Source: Lentisphaeria bacterium UBA1829 (GTDB lineage Bacteria > Verrucomicrobiota > Lentisphaeria > Victivallales > UBA1829). Taken from it: a DNA stretch of 11,150 nucleotides. The stretch's first letter is position 1; each line of letters starts with the position of its first letter. This document shows positions 6,686 to 11,150 of this stretch, piece after piece. The translations under genes and the position numbers were made by a program. The notes beneath the pieces were generated by a model. That model saw nothing but the letters and a program-made list of their open reading frames with translations. It made no database searches and had not been told where the DNA came from. Where the stretch lies: the NCBI GenBank assembly GCA_002338895.1, contig DDJH01000166.1, positions 1-11,150 of the forward strand, given 5' to 3'.

Positions 6686-8104
6686 TCACACTTCATGCTG
6701 CGGAACGAGCTCCCGCTCAATGACACACATTTTCCGCCACTTTCCCTGGCGGAAACGGAGATAAAAAACCAGAGCAATAAAGAACGTGTAAAACACCAGC
6801 ACCCCCCAGTAGAAATTGACGGGGGCATGAAACTTCATGGCGATCAGACTTGGAATGATCCAGATCACCCAGGAGAGGATGGCACTTCCCCACATGGCGA
6901 ACGCGGTATCGCCTGCGCCTTTGATGGCGGAGACATAGAGCATCTGAACGCCGTCACAGAAAGTGAACATGGCAATAAAGAGAACAAACGTCCGCGCCAA
7001 CTCCATGGTGGGGACCTGGGCGAGATCGCCGGAACGGACAAAGAGCGAGAGGAGCGGACCGGGACAGAAGGCGAAAATAATCGTCATAATCGTCATATAA
7101 GTCATCACGAGGAACCGCCCGTTTGCGACGGCGCGCTTGGCCGCGGCGGGGAGTCCGGCCCCGACCGACTGGCCGACGAGAATTGAAATTGTCTGCCCGA
7201 GTCCGAGCATCGGGATAAATGCGATGGAGTTCAGCGAGAAAGCGATCGTCGTCGCCTCCTGGATCCGCATTTTTTCAATCGCATCCGCGCCGACATTCCC
7301 GAGCAGAATGATAAAAATATTAAACGACGACAGCTCCAGCAGGAGCTGCACGCCATTCGGCGCCCCGTATCGGAGAATTCTTTTGAAGAGCCCGAACTCC
7401 AACCTGGGCGGCCATGTTCCATACACCTCGCGATTCGCCTTCCGGAAAATCAGGAACAAATACACCACCAGCCCGATCAGTCCGGAGAGAATCGTACCAT
7501 ACGCCGCCCCGCGGATTCCCAGCTCCGGCGCGCCCCAGTTTCCATAAATGAACGCATAGTTGAACGGGATGTTGCTTCCGACCATGACGACGTTGACAAT
7601 CATAATCGTCAACGTCAGCCCCCTTCCGCTCCAGAATGCGCCGAACGCACCGATCAGCAGCGGGACCCACGCGAACAGCGAAAGCAGCTTGAAATACACG
7701 ATTTCCTGCTGAAGCACCGCATCGGTATGCCCGAACAGAGTCATCAGCCATCCGCCCCAGAAATATCCGGACGCCATGAACAGCCCGCCGATCAGCGCGA
7801 TCAGCACCGCCTGCCAGATGGAAACCCCCACCCGGCTGCGCTGCCCGGCGCCCGTATACTGCGCCACAAACGAGTTCACATACCCGACCGTTCCGATGAA
7901 GAAACACGAGATGGTGAAATTGGTCAGACCGGAAGGCATCGCGGCCGCCACCGCTTCCGCCGAATAGGGTCCGAGCATCATCCGGTCGCAGAACAGATTC
8001 AGCGCATGCCCGGCCGAAGCCATAATCAGCGGGAATGCGACCTTCAGCACATGCGGCATTCCGCAGGTTTTCTGCGGATCGAACGAGAGAGGGGGAATCT
8101 TCAT
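6686..8104 (-). CDS. MATE-family multidrug/toxin exporter
   Basis: With the start at 8104 the protein has 472 residues and about twelve membrane helices. It shows two similar halves, as in NorM-type MATE proteins: VLKVAFPLIMASAGHALNLF...DRMMLG at the start of the first, and RILRYGAPNGVQLLLELSSFNIF...LLGNVG at the start of the second. Such proteins use a proton or sodium gradient to export cationic drugs, metabolites or dyes; the substrate cannot be told here. The frame is open to an ATG at 8203, inside smpB, which would add 33 charged residues with no family resemblance. ATG 8104 leads directly into the expected N-terminus. Its AAGGA-like ribosome site is 13 bases away, which is long, so the start is not certain. 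It follows smpB by 58 bases, with a hairpin between. Confidence 0.9.
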   Translation of the reverse strand: MKIPPLSFDPQKTCGMPHVLKVAFPLIMASAGHALNLFCDRMMLGPYSAEAVAAAMPSGLTNFTISCFFIGTVGYVNSFVAQYTGAGQRSRVGVSIWQAVLIALIGGLFMASGYFWGGWLMTLFGHTDAVLQQEIVYFKLLSLFAWVPLLIGAFGAFWSGRGLTLTIMIVNVVMVGSNIPFNYAFIYGNWGAPELGIRGAAYGTILSGLIGLVVYLFLIFRKANREVYGTWPPRLEFGLFKRILRYGAPNGVQLLLELSSFNIFIILLGNVGADAIEKMRIQEATTIAFSLNSIAFIPMLGLGQTISILVGQSVGAGLPAAAKRAVANGRFLVMTYMTIMTIIFAFCPGPLLSLFVRSGDLAQVPTMELARTFVLFIAMFTFCDGVQMLYVSAIKGAGDTAFAMWGSAILSWVIWIIPSLIAMKFHAPVNFYWGVLVFYTFFIALVFYLRFRQGKWRKMCVIERELVPQHEV

Positions 8105-8126
8105 ACGGGAACTAAAATCCTTCTTT

Positions 8127-8158
8127 CGGGAGCCGGGAATGAACCGCCGGCTGTCCCG
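8127..8158. other. Intergenic hairpin between smpB and the MATE gene
   Basis: An inverted repeat pairs AGCCGG (8131-8136) with CCGGCT (8147-8152), extended by CGGG (8127-8130) with CCCG (8155-8158) across a 2-base bulge. On the minus strand it lies just after the smpB stop. No U run follows directly, so it is a poor intrinsic terminator. It could stabilise the upstream mRNA or weaken read-through to the MATE gene. Confidence 0.4.
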
Positions 8159-8162
8159 TTTC

Positions 8163-8639
8163 TCAGGAGTACCGCGCCGCCGAACGGCGGACATCCAGTT
8201 CATCCTGTTTCTTACGGAGGGTTTCTCGCTTGTCGCCGAAAGTTTTCCCTTTCGCCAGTCCGAGCTCCATTTTGACCCGTCCGTTCTTCAAATATAATTT
8301 CAGAGGAACCAGTGCGATTCCCCGTTCTTTGACTTTCTGCGCGATTTTCAGGATCTCTTTTTTATGCAGCAGCAGCCGGCGCGTCCGCAGCGGCAGATGG
8401 TTGAAGCGGTTTCCCTCCACATACGGAGCAATGTGCATGCTGTATACGAAGACCTGCCCGTTCTCCACCTTTGCAAACGCCTCGGCCAGAGACACGGCGC
8501 GGGCACGGCAGCTTTTCACTTCCGTACCCACGAGTTCAATTCCGGCCTCGATCGAGTCCAGAATCTCGTAATCATGCCGCGCCTTGCGGTTCTGCGCAAG
8601 GAGCGAATCCGAATCGCTGTGTTTCTGCTGTTTTGCCAT
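8163..8639 (-). CDS. smpB: SsrA-binding protein SmpB
   Basis: The 158-residue protein matches SmpB along its length. The N-terminal NRKARHDYEILDSIEAGIELVGTEVKS block, the RARAVSLAEAFAKVENGQVFVYSMHIAPYVEGN core and the C-terminal LGLAKGKTFGDKRETLRKKQDE tail are typical. SmpB binds tmRNA and places it in stalled ribosomes, where its basic tail reads the empty mRNA channel; the incomplete peptide is then tagged for destruction. The length is the usual 150-160 residues. It starts two bases after the dnaJ stop (TGAGTATG on the minus strand), so coupling with dnaJ is likely. The tmRNA gene is not in this window. Confidence 0.96.
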   Translation of the reverse strand: MAKQQKHSDSDSLLAQNRKARHDYEILDSIEAGIELVGTEVKSCRARAVSLAEAFAKVENGQVFVYSMHIAPYVEGNRFNHLPLRTRRLLLHKKEILKIAQKVKERGIALVPLKLYLKNGRVKMELGLAKGKTFGDKRETLRKKQDELDVRRSAARYS

Positions 8640-8641
8640 AC

Positions 8642-9811
8642 TCAGCTCATATACCGTTTTGCCGAGTCCTCAAAGCGGGACTGAACCGGATAGTTGGACG
8701 ACGTCAGCGACTCGGTGAAATAATTCAGCAGATCCCGCTGCTGCTTGGTCAGCGCGACCGGAGTTTCCACTTGAATTTTCACCAGCTGATCGCCTTTTCC
8801 TCCGCCTTTTGTCGCGGGGAAACCACGCCCCTTGATCCGGAGCACCGCGCCGCTCTGCGTGCCTTCGGGCACCTTCATGCGGACTTTTCCCGTCATGGTC
8901 GGCACATCGATGATTCCGCCGCCGACCGCGGTTGCAAAGGGAATCGGACGCTCGCAGATCAGATTCAGCCCGTCGCGTTTGAACACGGGATGCGGACGCA
9001 GTTTGATGATCACATAAAGATCGCCCGGAGGACCGCCCTGCACACCGGCTTCCCCTTCCTTGGGGATGCGGAGCTTGGAGCCGTTGTCCACACCGGCGGG
9101 AATATGGACCTTCAGATCACGGACCGCCTGAACCCGTCCCTGACCACCGCAGGCACGGCACGGCGTCTGAACAATCTGTCCCGACCCGCCGCACTGCGGA
9201 CACGCCTGAGCCATTCCGAAGATTCCCTGAACTCTTCCGGTTCCGCCGCATTGCGGACAGGTGGTCTTCCCGGCGGAGGGATCCGCTCCGGTTCCGCCGC
9301 ACACGGTACAGGGATTCGGTTTGGAAAACCGGAACTCCTTGTCGACGCCGGTAAACGCCTCGTCCAGCGAGATTTCGAGTTCATACTGGAGATTTGCGCC
9401 GGCCTGTCCGCGGGAGGAGCGCCGTCCTCTCCGGGACGAACGTCCGCCGAGGAGATCCTCGAAAAACGACGAATCCATCCCCTGCGTTCCGGCCTGTCCG
9501 AAAATATCACGGAACAGATCATTCGGATTCCGGAAATTTCCGGAATAGGAATATCCGCCCTGTCCACCGCCCCCTGCGGCACGGTTGAACATATCTGAGC
9601 CGAATTGATCGTAATCGGCGCGTTTTTTCGGATCGCTGAGCACTTCGTAGGCTCCGGAGACCTTTTTAAATTTCTCCTCCGCGGCCTTGTTTCCGGGATT
9701 TTTATCCGGATGGTATTTCACGGCGAGCTTTCGATAGGCGCGCTTGATTTCCTCGGGCGTCGCGGATTTCGTGAGTCCGAGGATCTTATAATAATCTTCA
9801 CTTTCTGCCAT
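8642..9811 (-). CDS. dnaJ: Chaperone protein DnaJ (type I Hsp40)
   Basis: The 389-residue protein has all parts of a type I DnaJ. The J-domain (residues 5-70) has the HPD motif at 34-36, followed by a Gly/Phe-rich linker (about 75-138). The zinc region holds four CxxCxGxG repeats, at 168-175, 185-192, 204-211 and 218-225. The substrate-binding C-terminal domains follow ([22 protein letters not shown], then [18 protein letters not shown]). It delivers unfolded proteins to DnaK and stimulates its ATPase. A basic stretch at about 124-134 ([11 protein letters not shown]) lies within the linker and is somewhat unusual. The start has a good ribosome site (GAGGTGA close to the ATG). grpE lies 41 bases upstream, with a hairpin in the gap. 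Confidence 0.97.
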   Translation of the reverse strand: MAESEDYYKILGLTKSATPEEIKRAYRKLAVKYHPDKNPGNKAAEEKFKKVSGAYEVLSDPKKRADYDQFGSDMFNRAAGGGGQGGYSYSGNFRNPNDLFRDIFGQAGTQGMDSSFFEDLLGGRSSRRGRRSSRGQAGANLQYELEISLDEAFTGVDKEFRFSKPNPCTVCGGTGADPSAGKTTCPQCGGTGRVQGIFGMAQACPQCGGSGQIVQTPCRACGGQGRVQAVRDLKVHIPAGVDNGSKLRIPKEGEAGVQGGPPGDLYVIIKLRPHPVFKRDGLNLICERPIPFATAVGGGIIDVPTMTGKVRMKVPEGTQSGAVLRIKGRGFPATKGGGKGDQLVKIQVETPVALTKQQRDLLNYFTESLTSSNYPVQSRFEDSAKRYMS

Positions 9812-9829
9812 CAGTCACCTCAGGTCTGT

Positions 9830-9854
9830 AAAAGAGGAAACGCCTGCTTTCCTC
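9830..9854 (-). terminator. Terminator-like hairpin between grpE and dnaJ (possible attenuator)
   Basis: On the minus strand GAGGAAA (9854-9848), a 7-base loop and TTTCCTC (9840-9834) form a 7-bp stem, followed at once by TTTT (9833-9830). This is the layout of an intrinsic terminator, though the stem is short and moderate in GC. It overlaps the grpE stop codon. If active it would reduce transcription into dnaJ and smpB relative to grpE. Seen directly as sequence; the activity is inferred. Confidence 0.4.
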
Positions 9855-10500
9855 ACTTCTTGCTTTCGGGGCCGGAGCTGACGACCACCATCGCCGGCTT
9901 CAGAAGACGGAGCGGCGTTTTGTATCCGCAGCTCCACTGCCGGATCACGGTTCCCTGCGGCACCGTGTCGGACGCCTCCTGGGAGACCGCCTCATGCAGA
10001 TTCGGATCGAAGGTCTTTCCGACCGCGTCGATCCGGGTCACCCCCAGTTCCGAGAACGCTTTGTCGAACTCGCACTGGATCATCTTCATCCCGTCGAGCA
10101 GGCTCTTCAGATTGTCGGATTTCTCCGACGCGGTCACCGCCATGGAGAAATGGTCGAACACCTGCAGGAACGGCGTGATCGTGTCATGCAGCACGTTCAG
10201 ACGGAGATTTTCCATCTCCTTTGCCATCCGCTTGCGCAGATTGTCCATCTCGGCCATGGCGCGCAGACGTTTATCCTCCGCTTCCGCGAGTTTCTTTTCC
10301 AGTTCCTTCACCTTTTCCTCCAGAACCTGAGTTCCTTCGGCTTCCGGGAAGTTGGCTTTCTGTTCCGTCTGCGCGGAATTTTTCTTTTCGGTATCAGGAG
10401 CGCCGCTTTTCGGCTCTTTCGCCTTCGGAGCGGGCTGTTTTTTCTCTTCTTTTGCAGGTGACATGGCTGCACTGGCCCTTCTTTTGTTGGAATTCTTCAT
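9853..10500 (-). CDS. grpE: Nucleotide exchange factor GrpE
   Basis: The 215-residue protein starts with a charged, low-complexity tail (about 1-55, rich in Lys, Glu, Ala and Pro). A long coiled-coil helix follows (about 55-105, VLEEKVKELEKKLAEAEDKRLRAMAEMDNLRKR). The C-terminal domain carries GVTRIDAVGKTFDPNLHEAVSQ, the signature of GrpE, and ends near VIRQWSCGYKTPLRLLKPAMVVVS. GrpE dimers open the DnaK nucleotide site to release ADP. The start has a strong G-run ribosome site (AGGGGGG, 10505-10511) just upstream. It sits 35 bases after clpB and 41 bases before dnaJ. The cluster lacks dnaK in this window, so the partner is elsewhere or beyond the right edge. Confidence 0.95.
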   Translation of the reverse strand: MKNSNKRRASAAMSPAKEEKKQPAPKAKEPKSGAPDTEKKNSAQTEQKANFPEAEGTQVLEEKVKELEKKLAEAEDKRLRAMAEMDNLRKRMAKEMENLRLNVLHDTITPFLQVFDHFSMAVTASEKSDNLKSLLDGMKMIQCEFDKAFSELGVTRIDAVGKTFDPNLHEAVSQEASDTVPQGTVIRQWSCGYKTPLRLLKPAMVVVSSGPESKK

Positions 10501-10535
10501 TTGTCCCCCCTAATGTAACCTCATTCCAGGATTTT

Positions 10536-11150
10536 TCAATACAGGAACTTCAAACTTTCCTTGTCCGCGTCGATTTTCAGCACGGAGCCTTCGGAGAGTT
10601 TTCCGCCCACGATGAGTTTGGAAACCGGCGTTTCGATGTCCCGGACGATCACACGCTTCAGCGGACGCGCTCCGTAAAGCGGATCGTATCCCTTCTTTGC
10701 GAGAAGCGCAGAAGCCTTCTTCGTCAGTTCCACCTTCACGCCGAGTCCTTCCAGACGCTCCGAGAAGCGCTTCATCTGGATTCCCAGGATCCGTTCGATA
10801 TCCTCCAGCTTCAACGCATGGAACATCAAAATTTCGTCGATCCGGTTCAGGAATTCGGGCCGGAAGTTCTGCTTCATCAGCTCCATGACGCTTTCACGGA
10901 CCTTCTCGTCTTCGAGTTTGCCCTTGGCGGCGGCGTCCAGCAGGATGTCGCTTCCGATGTTGGAGGTCATGATGATGATCGTGTTCTTGAAATCAACATG
11001 CCGTCCGCGCGAATCGGTCAGAGCGCCGTCGTCGAGGATCTGCAGGAAGATGTTGAAGACGTCGTGATGCGCCTTTTCGATTTCGTCGAAGAGGATCACG
11101 GAATAGGGTCTGCGGCGTACGGCTTCCGTGAGCTGTCCGCCCTCGTCATA
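10536..11150 (-). CDS. clpB: ATP-dependent disaggregase ClpB, C-terminal part only
   Basis: The reading frame stays open through the right edge, so only the last 204 residues are seen. They begin YDEGGQLTEAVRRRPYSVIL and run through the second AAA+ module. Walker B is IILFDE-like (VILFDEIEKAH), sensor 1 is MTSNIGSD, the arginine finger region is FRPEFLNRIDE and sensor 2 is GARPLKR. The EGGQLTEAVRRRPYSV stretch and the absence of a ClpP-loop tripeptide point to ClpB rather than ClpA/ClpC, although the diagnostic middle domain lies outside the window. ClpB pulls proteins out of aggregates together with DnaK, DnaJ and GrpE, which fits grpE and dnaJ following it. An internal GTG at 11099 is not a start. 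Confidence 0.92.
   Translation of the reverse strand, partial: YDEGGQLTEAVRRRPYSVILFDEIEKAHHDVFNIFLQILDDGALTDSRGRHVDFKNTIIIMTSNIGSDILLDAAAKGKLEDEKVRESVMELMKQNFRPEFLNRIDEILMFHALKLEDIERILGIQMKRFSERLEGLGVKVELTKKASALLAKKGYDPLYGARPLKRVIVRDIETPVSKLIVGGKLSEGSVLKIDADKESLKFLY

Noticed and set aside
6435..6764. Plus-strand reading frame of 109 codons with an internally repeated peptide
   Set aside because: It is produced by the two repeat copies. Five of eight differing codons change the amino acid, while base pairing is preserved. It also runs into the MATE gene on the other strand and has no ribosome site.
8105..8203. Longer start for the MATE gene at ATG 8203
   Set aside because: It lies within smpB and adds a charged stretch unlike the family N-terminus.
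8471..9598. 375-codon plus-strand frame antisense to dnaJ and smpB
   Set aside because: It crosses two unmistakable genes on the minus strand and has no recognisable domain.

Overview
The window carries ten protein genes on about 58% GC DNA (estimated by eye). One is on the plus strand at the left edge (a LacI-type regulator) and nine are on the minus strand. The organism is a Gram-negative-type bacterium, because the drug-export operon has a periplasmic adaptor. The overall feel (short divergent LacI-type regulators, dispersed hairpin repeats, this chaperone order) reminds me of Lentisphaerota/Victivallales. That is an impression from memory, not a demonstrated assignment.

Layout from left to right. 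(1) 1-14 is the tail of a dispersed structured repeat cut by the window edge. (2) 91-1083 (+) is a LacI/GalR-type regulator. (3) 1098-6343 (-) is a tight five-gene export operon transcribed right to left: marR-type regulator, HlyD/YbhG-type adaptor, double-ATPase YbhF, permease YbhS, permease YbhR. Start and stop codons touch or overlap at nearly every junction, and a promoter-like site and a strong ribosome site precede it. (4) 6344-6685 has no gene. It holds the operon promoter and two 100-nt direct copies of the structured repeat. (5) 6686-11150 (-) is a proteostasis cluster transcribed right to left: clpB (3' part only), grpE, dnaJ, smpB, and then a MATE-family exporter.

How the genes work together. 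The MarR protein probably senses a drug-like or toxic compound and controls the pump, in which YbhF drives the YbhS/YbhR membrane dimer and YbhG spans the periplasm. ClpB, GrpE and DnaJ are the disaggregase and co-chaperones of the DnaK machine (dnaK itself is not in the window), and SmpB rescues stalled ribosomes with tmRNA. The MATE gene is last in this run and may read through from it.

The most unusual feature is the repeat family. The two full copies are the same length without indels and differ at nine positions. Two of those nine differences form a compensatory base-pair change in a hairpin stem, and the others fall in loops, linkers or tolerated pair positions. This suggests selection on secondary structure. 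I see no CRISPR array, tRNA, rRNA, prophage or transposase.
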